Shown here: in pieces, positions 37,140 through 47,883 of the stretch
Position numbering within the stretch: position 1 is the stretch's first letter
Layout of the letters: every line of letters starts with the position of its first letter
Origin: Argentina anserina
Lineage: Eukaryota; Streptophyta; Magnoliopsida; Rosales; Rosaceae
NCBI RefSeq assembly: GCF_933775445.1
Contig: NC_065875.1
Span: 9,189,001 to 9,253,000, forward strand
Direction: 5' to 3'
Length of the DNA stretch: 64,000 nucleotides
Notes under the pieces: model-generated
Database searches by the model: none
The model's input: only the letters and a program-made list of their open reading frames with translations
What the model was told of the DNA's origin: nothing
Position numbers and translations under genes: made by a program

Positions 37140-37231
37140 GTCCTTGCATTCAGGGACATCAGTCCCCAGGCTCCAACACACATTTTGATCATTCCCAAAG
37201 TTAGAGATGGCTTAACTGGATTGTCAAAGGG
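37140..37231 (+). pseudogene. HINT1-like: Captured HINT (HIT-domain) exon, copy 1
   Basis: The 92-nt exon is bounded by TTTGAACAG and a GTAAGT donor. It translates to VLAFRDISPQAPTHILIIPK followed by VRDGLTGLSK, the first strand and helix region of plant HINT/PKCI-type histidine-triad nucleotide hydrolases. It is uninterrupted and lies in the same orientation as the transposase relic. Parts of both flanking introns were captured too, so it came from genomic DNA rather than mRNA. The catalytic HVHxH motif lies in a later exon and is absent. Confidence 0.85.
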
Positions 37232-37254
37232 GTAAGTATTACTGATTTCATGTG

Positions 37255-37291
<37 letters not shown>

Positions 37292-37321
37292 CTCTTCCAA
37301 ATGGGTTTTTATTTTGAACAG

Positions 37322-37413
37322 GCCCTTGCATTCAGGGACATCAGTCCCCAGGCTCCAACACACATTTTGATCATTCTCAAACTTAGAGATGGCTTAATTG
37401 GATTGTCAAAGGG
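37322..37413 (+). pseudogene. HINT1-like: Captured HINT exon, copy 2 (tandem duplicate)
   Basis: Second 92-nt copy, 182 bp downstream of the first, again with acceptor and donor kept. It differs from copy 1 at a few codons: initial V to A, P to L in IIPK, V to L, and T to I. The ORF stays open. The intervening repeat unit includes a CT microsatellite (37255-37288), and another CT run follows copy 2. Confidence 0.85.
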
Positions 37414-37959
37414 GTAAGTATTACTGATTTCATGTCTCTCTCTCTCTCTCTCTCTCCTCTCTCCCCCTCCCTTTTTTTATATGCATTTTAGTAAGATGAC
37501 ACATTATTAAAAAAAAAAGTGATATTATATAGATAGACACACATATGTAAGTATATACAGTGCGAATGCAATTCTAGTCTTATATGCACAGGCTTGCGTT
37601 TTTTTTTTTTAAGGAAAGCCATAATATGGTTGTCATGGATGCCTGCACATGATGTTTAAATGCATTTAGTTTCATCAATGTTTGTGTATTAGATTTACTA
37701 GGATGTGATCCACTCAAAATTAAGCCATAGGATTATGACACATCTTTGATTTCAATTGAGAGCGAATTCTTAAAGAAACTTGATTATGAAAAATTGATTG
37801 ATGAATTTGCAGATAAAAGTGCAAGGTGATCAATTTTTCATAACTGAATGTAATTATTTATTATGATTATTATTATTTTTCTTTTAATAAATATAAATGG
37901 TCTGATTTGTATTTCGCACAGGGCTCTCGATCACTTTGGGCCGGCCCTGCTTCACACGT

Positions 37960-39150
37960 ACACCTTTTCTTATTCTCGGAGCTCTGATGATATTATATAT
38001 AGGGCTTCAAAAGGATAGCAAAGAAGAAGTTCCTGAAGGTGGAGAGTATATGGCTTTACCAGCTAAATTGTGCACGCAAAGGACGTAACTCCGAATGTTG
38101 TGACAAGGAAACTCAAATTCACTTGCGTTATCATCTTCATGACTTAATCAGACAATGGATCTTGACCTTATTGTACAACTGCGGAAGGAATTTCACAATC
38201 ACAAGCACTACAACTTTCATGAGATTAAAATATGCAAATGTGTAGAATACATATGAAGTAGGTTATGTCTTCTCTAATCTCTACTTAAGTAACTTAACAG
38301 TTGAAAAGTAGTTGTCATGTATATATCGCGACCCAGCACGGGCAACACATCTAGCTTTAATATTTAATAATTACTCGAGTACCATTATAGATAGTTAACT
38401 ATAATCTACCTAAATTGTAGTTATGTAGTTGTTTTCTTAGTTAGTGTGTGGAGTGTGGAATGCCTCATGTATAAGTATGTTTGTCATGATTGGTGCACGG
38501 TGTGACACAACTCGTTATGATCGATGATATGGGGAGATTCAAATTAGTTAAATTTAGTAAGATTGCTTACTGACACCTTTTTTTATATTTCGTCTATTAT
38601 GCTTACCACCTATTTAAGTAGTTGCGACTTTGAGTATTTAAATTTATAAAAGAAAAATAGAAATATCAATCATTTCCACTGTCCATAGGATATGAATGGT
38701 GCACATTTTGGAGGATTGCAAAACTTATATGAATGCTTTCTCCTCAATTCAACTGTAACTTATTTATTGCGAAACATTGTGTGACTTACATGTTAGCTCG
38801 GCTCATTTGTTTTTCACCGTGTAATATTTATAATGGACCCTGAAGTTTAGCACTACCGCCAGCCTCTACTCTCCTTCAGCAGTCTAATATGGTTCGTTTA
38901 AATTTAATATTAGCTAGGACTCGACTAACAATTTAGCGAAGAAAAAAGAAGAGAAAATATTTTCTCGATTTGCATTGAATGGAAATCTCCTAAATTTCAT
39001 ATAACAATTCCCATAGCAATTAATGAATTGTATCAATCTTCCTTGATAATATAAGACACTCAAGATCGATCGAGCAGCCACATGCATGCAGAGAAGGAGA
39101 AGTCCAAAATTCACCATCGGGATTGAAACAATTGATAAAGCGATCTTTAA
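37960..39150. other. No recognisable gene
   Basis: AT-rich DNA. The ORF at 38039-38245 has no family features. Confidence 0.35.
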
Positions 39151-39164
39151 AAATGAAACTAAAC

Positions 39165-39704
39165 TTATTGATTATCCTCTTCCCTAGCCATAACCATTCT
39201 ACAAAGACGACTAGGCCCAAGATTCTTCCTCCTCATTTTACTTTTTCTCCTTGTAACTTCCATTTGATTTCTCCTTCTAACGTGCATCATTGCTTCTTCT
39301 TCCAAAACGAACCGTCTCATCAAAACGTCTTCTGTAAGTGATTTCCCACGGAAAACTCTTCTCTCAGAAGTGCTAAGCCTCGTGTTCAGAGTGGTGATGC
39401 TTCTTTGATCTTGCGTTGTCGCCACCGATCTCGGGTAACTATTGCTTCTTCTTGGTGGGAGTTCAGCCCTGAAAACCTCATTGTACGAAGAGATCGGTGC
39501 ACAAAGACAAACCCTAGTAAACGAAGTCGCAACCTTTAAGGAAGCACATTTTCTCAGCTTCTGTCTACTGGAAGTCGAAGAATTAGGAACATTGTTGCTT
39601 GTTGATTTGGTAATGGTTTTCCACAAGGTTGTAGCATTTGGTGTTGAAACTTGATCTGTGGGAAGCTTGGGACCACTCCTGTTTGATCTCCAAAGAGTGC
39701 CCAT
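39165..39704 (-). CDS. Basic protein of unknown function, 179 aa
   Basis: An uninterrupted frame from ATG at 39704 (context AGAGATGG, purine at -3 and G at +4) to the stop at 39165. It is rich in Arg, Ser and Thr, with no signal peptide or membrane segment. The N-terminus reads MGTLWRSNRSGPKLP. The C-terminal third is the most gene-like part: RVFRGKSLTEDVLMRRFVLE, then a helix-prone EEEAMMHVRRRNQMEV and RRKSKMRRKNLGPSRLCRM. The composition suggests a nuclear or nucleic-acid-associated role, but that is only inference. Upstream, an acceptor-like ATATAG near 39738 and a donor AAG/GTATGCC near 40730 suggest a 5'UTR intron, with a leader around 40734-40930 containing CTCCTC repeats. I do not recognise the family. 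Confidence 0.6.
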   Translation of the reverse strand: MGTLWRSNRSGPKLPTDQVSTPNATTLWKTITKSTSNNVPNSSTSSRQKLRKCASLKVATSFTRVCLCAPISSYNEVFRAELPPRRSNSYPRSVATTQDQRSITTLNTRLSTSERRVFRGKSLTEDVLMRRFVLEEEAMMHVRRRNQMEVTRRKSKMRRKNLGPSRLCRMVMAREEDNQ

Positions 39705-39719
39705 CTCTATTGCTCTTTG

Positions 39720-40930
39720 ATACCAAGGCTTCCTATATATTCAGAAACAAGTGCGTGTCAATATCATGCTTAGATTCTTGATGGTTGATGGTAACCTGAT
39801 CAATGATTTAAATCTTGGGGCATATATCAAATATAAACCTTACTGCAATTTTTTTATATTGACGATACCCCTAAGGGAAGGAGAAAGATTGATGAAAACT
39901 ATTGCATTTCTTGTTAACTGGACTCAATGTATGCCTGATGAGGACTAAAATTAATTTGAAAATTGTGTAAGCCAATTCTCCATTACCGGTGTTTAATTTG
40001 GTTTGATGTATGACCCCTTTATTCCTATAAAAGCTAGGAATACATACCGAGAAATAATATGATTATATTATAGATGAGCGAAAAAATTTCGTTGGCTTTA
40101 CAAGTTGTTTTTTGGGTAAAATCTTGGAGTCATTGGAACATATATATATATATATGATGAATCACAAGGATAGCTAAACATTACGATATTAACAACAAAA
40201 TTATCATATTTATTTTACATATTTACATATCATTTAACAAAATTACCGTGTTTACAACAATTTGTTCAAAAACTAGTAAAATGTTTGAAATGAAGTAATT
40301 ATCTATAATCAACTATAATTATCTAAATAATAATTTATTTTAAGTTGTTGTCATTTTAGTAAATGTGGGTATCATATACACATAAGTACTTAAGAAAATT
40401 CCTTATATTTCAATTCAGACTAGGACCTTTTACAGTTTTACTTGTGATCGATTGAACTGGAAATTACTGTGCTCTTGGTTTACAGCACTTAGATTCCAAT
40501 ATATATATATATATAAACGTTTTTAAGATAAAAGAAGGGTCTTCAAATCTGAACTCGACCCGACATCGTATTTTACAGTAAACGGCTTGAAATATCAAAT
40601 ATGGAATCCGCTGTGATTTTCAAAAGATAACTAGTGGGATCTGTCGATGTCTCTCTGGGAAAGATTTTAGTACAACAAATGTTTCTCAGCTAGTGAATTA
40701 AATGAGAGAGAGAGAGTTACTTTGGCATACCTTGCTGCTTGTAAGTTCTTTGGATCTTGCATGAACAAAACCAGGGGAAGTATGAGATATATGAGAGAAT
40801 TAAGTGACAAAGAATAAGAACAAAGAGGAATTAGTATCATTTGGGTTCAACTGATTTCTGGGTTTGAGATGAGGTATCTAGTAGGCTAGATAGGAGGAGG
40901 AGGAGGAGGAGGAGGAGCCTTTTCTCTTTT
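39720..40930 (-). promoter_or_regulatory. Putative 5'UTR intron and leader of the unknown basic protein
   Basis: Donor CAGCAAG/GTATGCCAAAG (about 40733) and acceptor ATATAG (about 39738) would remove about 1 kb of AT-rich intron with AT microsatellites (40139-40155, 40500-40514). The leader contains a (CTC)n run (40903-40917 on plus as GGA). Splicing is inferred from motifs only. Confidence 0.35.
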
Positions 40931-40939
40931 GCTTGGCTA

Positions 40940-41480
40940 CAATTAGCATGGCCGACCACTCAACTCAAACTAAGATGGGGATGGGATATATGGGCTACTT
41001 TGATTCACTTGGGTATGCCAGTGTGTGCTTCTTTTTCCCCGTTAATTCTATACTATTGGAAAATCATCTTTTCTTTTTCTTTGGCTGGCAGGCATATGAT
41101 TCCTCTTGAATATTTTGAGAGAGAGAGAGAGAGAGAGAGAGAGGCAAAGTAAATTGCGACTTTATATACACAATAGCTTTACTAATCTGCCATAGTGGCA
41201 TAGTGCAATTGATAAATTTCAGTAAAAATAGATTAGGAAATCTTATCACTTCCTCATCACTTTTTACACACATCTCTTTCTATACAGGCTTTGATTGTAA
41301 TCATGGTTATTTGCTGATATATATGATTGTTAGCATGGTGGACAGTAAGAGCGTACTAATGTGTTTAAACATGCTTTGTCACACTAATAAGAATCATATT
41401 CATATTTAGATAGGCACACTAGTGAATTAGTTATATATCATTGAGGATGTTGGATTTGGGATATGCTCCAATTTGATCTA
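40940..41480. other. No recognisable gene; GA microsatellite
   Basis: AT-rich with a (GA)n run at 41119-41142. No coding or repeat-end signal was recognised. Confidence 0.4.
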
Positions 41481-41499
41481 CTGGCATTTATTTTTCTCT

Positions 41500-41815
41500 T
41501 AGCAGCTGTTAGCAGAAGAAGCAGAGCTGCTGGTGTGTCCTGCTGTTATTTAATATGCAGTGGCGCACAGACCTTAGTTCAGTTATTATTGAAATCGATT
41601 CATGTTTGGAGGTACAACGGAAATCCTCAACTTCTCTTCCTATCAATAATACATCACTGCTAGGGAGGCTTTACGAGAATGTTGTGATGTAATTATTCCT
41701 TCTTAAAGGGAGTAAGGTGGGTTTTTCTCAAAAGGCGGGCTAATTTTGCTGCACATATGATTGCTCAACAGATTTTTAGGAACTTCTTAAACTATAATAA
41801 TTGATTAATTGATGC
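41500..41815 (+). pseudogene. LINE RNase H-like (RVT_3) fragment
   Basis: Broken plus-strand pieces resemble the C-terminal RNase H domain attached to plant LINE ORF2: a VIIEIDS strand, SLLGRLYE, then RRANFAAHMIAQQIFRN at about 41725-41790, the usual RxAN-AAH-LA helix. Frame changes occur near 41690 and 41720. It is a small relic. Confidence 0.5.
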
Positions 41816-42168
41816 GATGTTCCTTCAGATTTTCTAAGTTTTGTACTAGTTGTACTTATTTGTTTTGAATTCTGACCTCTAGAAAACAATTTCTTATCTT
41901 AGGAGTCTTAATTAATAGGTTTCTTAAATTGCAAGACTTATTCGGTATTGAATGTTTATCGATCAGATACAAATATGTATTGTTAGGGGTGGTGCTCAAT
42001 ACTTTAGCCTAACGAATCCCATAACTGAACCAAATAGTCCTAACCGCGGTGAGAAAAGTGTGCCGGTGGTGTTGGCTGGTAGTAGCCATGATCTCTTATG
42101 TTCTCCTATAGTTCTATTAGTTTTTTTTGTCGGTTTTCCGGTCCGTGATCATAGTTACATGCATATGG

Positions 42169-42760
42169 TATTGGAAATTGATTGGCTTAGATTTGAGTCA
42201 TTTAGAATCTCACATTGGAAAAAGTGAAGAGTTATCATTGGGTTATAAAGATTGATACCACACACACTAATGCCGATGCCTTTTGTGAAAACTCCATACC
42301 CGAATTCCATCGGGTGGTTAAAGTGGGAGGAGTATCGGCATTATTGGACCCGTGTGTGTGTGTGTGATTGTTGGCCGCTTCCGCACAACAATGGGTATCA
42401 GAGCCCAAGTTGCGCTTGAGACTTGGTGTCTTGTACGATCGAATTTGGTGGAGCTTCTATTTGAATTGGGGTCATAAGATGCTTGTAGTCGAGGTGATCG
42501 TGAGAGAATTGGTGATAACTCGAATCATGCCAAGGTGGAGATTGTTGGAAATTGATTGGCTTAGATTTGAGCCATTTGAAATCTTACATTGAAAAAAGTG
42601 AAGAGTCATCATTGGGTTATAAAGATTGATACCACACACACTAATGCCGAGACCTTTTGTGAAAACCTCATACCCGAACTCCACCGAGTGGCTAAAGTGG
42701 GAGGAGTATCGGCATTACTAGACTTGTGTGTGTGGGATTGTTGGCCGCTTCCGCACAACA
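42169..42760 (+). mobile_element. TRIM retrotransposon, 592 bp, TSD TATGG
   Basis: LTRs 42169-42390 (222 bp) and 42543-42760 (218 bp) share the same start region (T(A/G)TTGGAAATTGATTGG) and the same end (CTTCCGCACAACA). The 152-bp interior opens with a methionine-tRNA-type primer-binding site, GGGTATCAGAGCCC at 42393-42406, and closes with a purine tract (CCAAGGTGGAGAT) before the second LTR. Perfect 5-bp direct repeats TATGG flank it at 42164-42168 and 42761-42765. No coding capacity. The first LTR has lost its TG (now TA). A TG microsatellite varies between the LTRs. Confidence 0.92.
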
Positions 42761-42769
42761 TATGGGTGG

Positions 42770-43420
42770 TTGCAACCATCAATTTTTATCCTAGCTTAGT
42801 AGGTGATTATAATAGTTACATAGTTGCGACCTATAATCAATTCATCATATTTCTAGGTTTTCACTAATATATTAAGGCTCCTCCAAATCAACATTGATGT
42901 AAGGAATTCCCTCTCTCACTCAAGAACTTTTACTCTGTCCTAGTATTAATAATCCTGATATGACATTCTAATACATGCAACATCCTAATTGTTTGCAACA
43001 AATTGTGTGTTTTTGTAAATGAGAGATGCTTCAAAACTTTGATAGAGGCTCATATATATAGTTGCATGGCTAAGACTAAGAGTGATCTCTAAAAAATTCT
43101 AAACCAATCAGAAAAGAGGAAGAAAACCCAATAAAATCGCACAAAATCCTTATGCGCAACAATTTTGTGTACAACTTCATATGTGTCTTGATTAGATTCT
43201 TTTGCAATAAAGACTTGCTCTTTAATAGTACCTTTTTTATGCATAATAAGTCGAAATTGTGTCCTAAAATTATCTCCAAGGCTTCTTAGATGCAAAGTCT
43301 TTTCCTTTAGGATATTTTTAATATAGGCAAAATTGACTTCAATGCATTGATTATGCCATAACTTCCTCTAACAATAGCTTTTGATGCGATTCCAATTGAT
43401 TTGGAAACTAGACTCATAAA
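42770..43420. other. No recognisable gene
   Basis: AT-rich spacer between the TRIM element and the 43.4-kb repeat. No coding signal. Confidence 0.4.
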
Positions 43421-43422
43421 GT

Positions 43423-46400
43423 GTCACACCCCGGGACTATTTCAGGAACCAGAATGCAACAGTATTCGTCGTAGTCCCGAATTAATAAGAAACCGACACG
43501 TCAAGACCGACATGTAGACTACCAATTAACTCGAAACTACAAGGCTAATGATAAAAATAAGAACAAAAGGACAAAAAGATATGAGGAGAAAATGAAATAT
43601 AGACGCAAATAACAAATGTGGAAGGTAGCAATGTAAGACTCAAACATCAAACAAAGAATATGTCTAAGTCTCACCGGCCCACTCGGTCCGACAAGAAGGT
43701 AAATGACCAGGTCCGAAGATGAGATATACTAGAGTACGTCAAATGCGTCAACTGAATCCAACTCAAAGATCGGAAAGCTGAAACACTGTGCAGTAAAATC
43801 CTCAGGAATGGGAAGCAACCAACGATACACGAAGGCTAACAAACTGACCACTAGCCTCCAGACCAACGCCACTAGACACCTGCAAAACAAGAGGGCGAGT
43901 ACTCATCCCCGCTAACCCATTTTGGGGACGATACCCTTCCGAGGTAGGGTTTGAAAACAAAGGAGAATAGGTGAAGGTTGTAACGCTCGATGTAAAAACA
44001 TTTAAATGAACGTTCGAATGGGAAAATGAGATATATGAATAACCAAAATGACATTTGGTTAATGATAGGTAGTATGATATCCATATGCGAGAAATGACTA
44101 ACTCCACGGTCGAGGAATATATGTATGACCATTAACGTAATATATTTAGTGAGGATTGTCAGGCCGAGACGATAACATGTCTCCTGTCAAGTATGATAAA
44201 CTAGTAAAGTCATGCATATGTGAAATATGCGACTTAGCACAATATAACAAGTAACGTCAATAGGGTGTATAAGACCCGGTCGGCTTCATGGTTCATATTG
44301 AAGATGAACCGCAGGTGGACAAGCTATGAGGGATGCTGTAGGTGGACAAACTACGAGGCCTACTGAAGATGAATCACAAAGGGACGAACTCCGAGGCCTG
44401 CATATAGTGGACAAGCTCCGAAATACAAACTATGGTTCCGTGAACCCTAGATAAATAAATATAGTATTTTAATTCCTAATAACTGTATCATGGTTCACCC
44501 GCTCGGATTAACCGAGTACTAACTACTCACATATAAATATTAAATCGATAACCATATTATCTAGTCTCGACTGGGGCCTTGAGACGGAGCTTGGGTTCAT
44601 CGTTTTGAAAAATATCTCGATGAATTTACCAACTAGTTCGAGTGAAGTGCTCGAGACGTTAACTTAAGAACTAGCTGAGCATTACATAATTAAAAATATC
44701 ACTAACTCGAAAAGGTAACGGCTTACCCTAGCGGGCGGCTCACCCCCTTACCTGAGATAGTAGTGCCGAAGTCTGTGCTCCAGATCTCGCTCTTCTTGCT
44801 TTGCGTAGAATCGTGTCCCTCGAGTTCATTTCGTAGCTAACGAATAACGAAAAAGGGGAGTAATTTAACAAATTATCGACGGTTTGACCAATTTGACCAT
44901 TCGAGTCGAGGTCTTGAGATGATCAGTTGGTTTTTCCAATGGTGAGTGTGAATTTATTTTATAGATATTTGTATCTTAAATTTAAGACGCGAATAACCGA
45001 TAAAGATGGAAATGTTTAATTTATTGTTCCGGCATTTATATCACTCACGCTTGAGTTCCTCAATTTTCGCCCAGGGCGGAAATCGAGTTAAACGTTTAAC
45101 CGAAAAGTTAAAAAAAAAAGATTTTAGCGAAAAATACTAAAATCTCTTAATTCGATTCAAATCGGAAATCTTAAAGACAAAAAGATTGAAATGAGATTTA
45201 AGTAGAAAGTAAATTAGGTTAGGGTAAAACAATAACTTTTCAACTTATTTACTACTAGGAGTAAAACTATAATAATTGAAGTCAACAGGGGTATGTTGGG
45301 TTTCACAGTGGCAGTAAAATAGTAAAAAGGTTACTCGGTAACAGTAAAAACCAGGGTGTTTGACCCTTGCATCACCGATCACTATTCTAGCCAATACTTC
45401 GACTTTGATCAACCCAAAATCAACATGCATCACCAATCACTATTTCGGCCAAAACTTCAACTATGATCAACCCAAAATCAACATGCAGTTATATCAAATG
45501 AATCGAAACAACAATATGATCACAACTACACCAAAATCAAGGAGATTGGAGCTCATTTGATACCTCTACGAAGTCTCGAACTCGATCACGGTGCCTCTGA
45601 GCTGCAACACCCCTGATCCAAGCTACTGCGGCGTTGCTTCCACCTCCCCGACGTCTCTGCAGTCACTCCGAGCTCCACCACGATCCCAGAAGCATCAACT
45701 CAGCCGTTGTAAACGACGAACACAGTCACCAGAGTTTAAGAACTCGCCGGCAAGAGGAAAAGAGAAAAGGTGAATGCTTTGGGTTTAAATCTCTAACCAA
45801 ATCACTAGACCAACTCGGAAACAAAGAGAGAAGAAGATCTTACCGAGAGGAGCTCCAAAAAAGTTGTCGGAGCTTGACAAATTCGATGACGGCCTCCATG
45901 GCTTCAAAATTTGGATTCGTCGGAACTGGGCTGCATGCCTGTTTTGTGGGTACGCTCGAGAAGAGGAGAGAACGGTGGTCACGATAGTTGTGGTATCGTC
46001 GTCTGGGTTGGCCGGACGGCGGCGCCAGGCGGCGGTGAAGGGCCGCCTGTTTTTTGGGCTTTAGAGAGAGAAGGTGCGTCGGGAGAGAAAAGGAGAAAAG
46101 AAGAAGAAGAGAAGGGAGATAGGCTAGGGTGTCTGGGTGTGTATTGTAGTTGGGTATCTATAGATTAATCTGACAATCTAGATCAATTCACTCAAATGGA
46201 CGGTTAAAATTTAAAACATAGAAAATATGATTTAAAAGTCGTTAACTTCGTAAACACATAGAAAATTAACCGAGCATTAAAATAATATCGGCGAATACCC
46301 TCGCACTCGTGATGTCGCATAGTTTGATACATAAATAAGAAACCAAAAATTTGACATTTTGAAGATATGTCGGTAAACGTATTAGTATGCCGAAAAAATA

Positions 46401-46450
46401 AAAAAAAATTTCGCTCACGTAAAACTTTCTATTCATATATGACATTCACA
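43423..46450. repeat. Large unclassified repeat, possible long LTR
   Basis: Opens TGTCACACCCCGGGAC, a common terminal word of large plant LTRs. It continues about 3 kb with retroelement-like texture. Around 44280-44420 the phrase GGACAA(G/A)CT(C/A)CGAGG with GAAGATGAA recurs four times as short imperfect direct repeats. At 45365-45485 the phrase CATCACC(G/A)ATCACTATT-GCCAA-ACTTC-ACT-TGATCAACCCAAAATCAACATG is duplicated in tandem (about 63-bp period). ORFs at 45590-46170 have no domain. I could not identify the opposite terminus, a target duplication, or internal genes. Confidence 0.4.
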
Positions 46451-46459
46451 GTGAGTTAT

Positions 46460-47880
46460 CACGTGGACTCTGTTAAAATTGGGTAGCATCTGCACTTCTA
46501 GTTTTATTAAGATTTGACTGGGCCTCCAATTAATTCTCAATCATAATTTCAATTTCTTGACTTGAACGAGTATCCTAGCCTATATAGGACTCTTCTTATC
46601 TATTAATGCTCGATCATACCTCTCTTCGTATAATAAAGACTCCTAGAGTAGTAAGGAAAGACTCGTTATCCAACTAAAATTCTTCACTTCTTCTCATTCA
46701 TGCTCTTTCCCTTACATGTACTTCCATGACACTTATACAACAAAACTAAGTTAAAACTAAAAAAATTAAAGAAAAAACATAGCAAAAATATGGTAGGAAA
46801 TTTATATTTTCATAGATATTTTATCGTTGATCACCCAATTTTAGTGATCAAGACTTATTTGACAAAACCAAATATAGAAATATAAAATCCTTATAATAAT
46901 ATAAATTAGCTTCCAGAATAATTATGTTGCTGAACATGATATCATGTCATTAGTCATCTTTTGCTTTTGTAATATGTAAAATATATACTTGCAGACCCAG
47001 GAAATCAATTGGTCCACTACTTTGCGACTGGACCTGAATGAATGAAGAGGCTTTAGTTTACCTTACTTTCGAAAAGAGAAAGGGACACACCAACAGTGTT
47101 GATCACATTTGAACTGATTTGCTAATATGACAGAACTGAATTATAATTTTGAAATAATAAAGTTCCTCATTAACCCAATTAGGGTATAAGGTGTTAAACG
47201 AGATTGGTTAGCGGAAGAGATACTGGAGCATGAATGTATGAGACATTTACTTAGTTGGAATAGAAAACTAGAAGACAACGTAATGTAATTTAAAGGCATC
47301 CTTCCACTAACTACATATTAGCCTTTTTACCCATGCATCTGTACGGTTCCAACTTCCCCTTATAATTTTCATTTTTTTATTTTTTAATATTTTTTTTTAC
47401 TTTTTTATTCTCCCATATATTATTATTTTCAATTTATCATTCTATTTAATATGTATTTCTAACAGATCTATTTTTTAGTGAAATTATTGACAGCAAAAGA
47501 GAGTTTCTAATTATAGTAGTGAATATATATAGTTGGCAACTTGGCATTAACACGATATCAATGTTGTCAGTGGTGGATCTGGAAATAAATCATCGAAGGA
47601 ACTAAAAATTCCGAATGGGCCAATATCTGCCAAAATTTTAAATCAAATGGGCCAATAAATGCCCCTACTAGGCAACTATAACGGTTGGGGCATTCAACAA
47701 TAGTTACAAGTGAAATTTTCTCTGGCAAAAATCTCCTGTCCCAAGATAATCTCGATGTAGCTAGGTAGAGTAAGGGCTTGAACCCTTACAGTTTCCACTA
47801 ATCTTTGATTTAATGAATTTTAGTACCTTAGGCCCTTTTGGTAACTTTTTTACAGATAGAAATAAGTAATTCCATCTTCA
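46460..47880. other. No recognisable gene
   Basis: AT-rich; no ORF with family features and no repeat ends recognised. Confidence 0.35.
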
Positions 47881-47883
47881 AAC

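Larger units (their letters stand above)
36010..37949 (+). mobile_element. hAT element with 8-bp target duplication and captured HINT exon
   Basis: Ends are CAGTGCCGGCCCTGG at left and, inverted, CAGGGCCGGCCCAAA at right. Perfect 8-bp direct repeats CTTCACAC flank it at 36002-36009 and 37950-37957. TIR type and an 8-bp duplication define a hAT element. Near the right end, 37731-37829 encodes YDTSLISIESEFLKKLDYEKL and EFADKSAR before a stop. This matches the C-terminus of ZMYM1/TTF-type hAT transposases, so the element derives from that group by internal loss. The left part has a splice-like GAAAG/GTATG near 36460. The middle holds two copies of a host HINT-gene exon (separate entries). Confidence 0.88.

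Noticed and set aside
45591..46168. Overlapping ORFs of 60-117 codons as genes
   Set aside because: No conserved motif, different frames overlapping each other, inside a repeat-like block.
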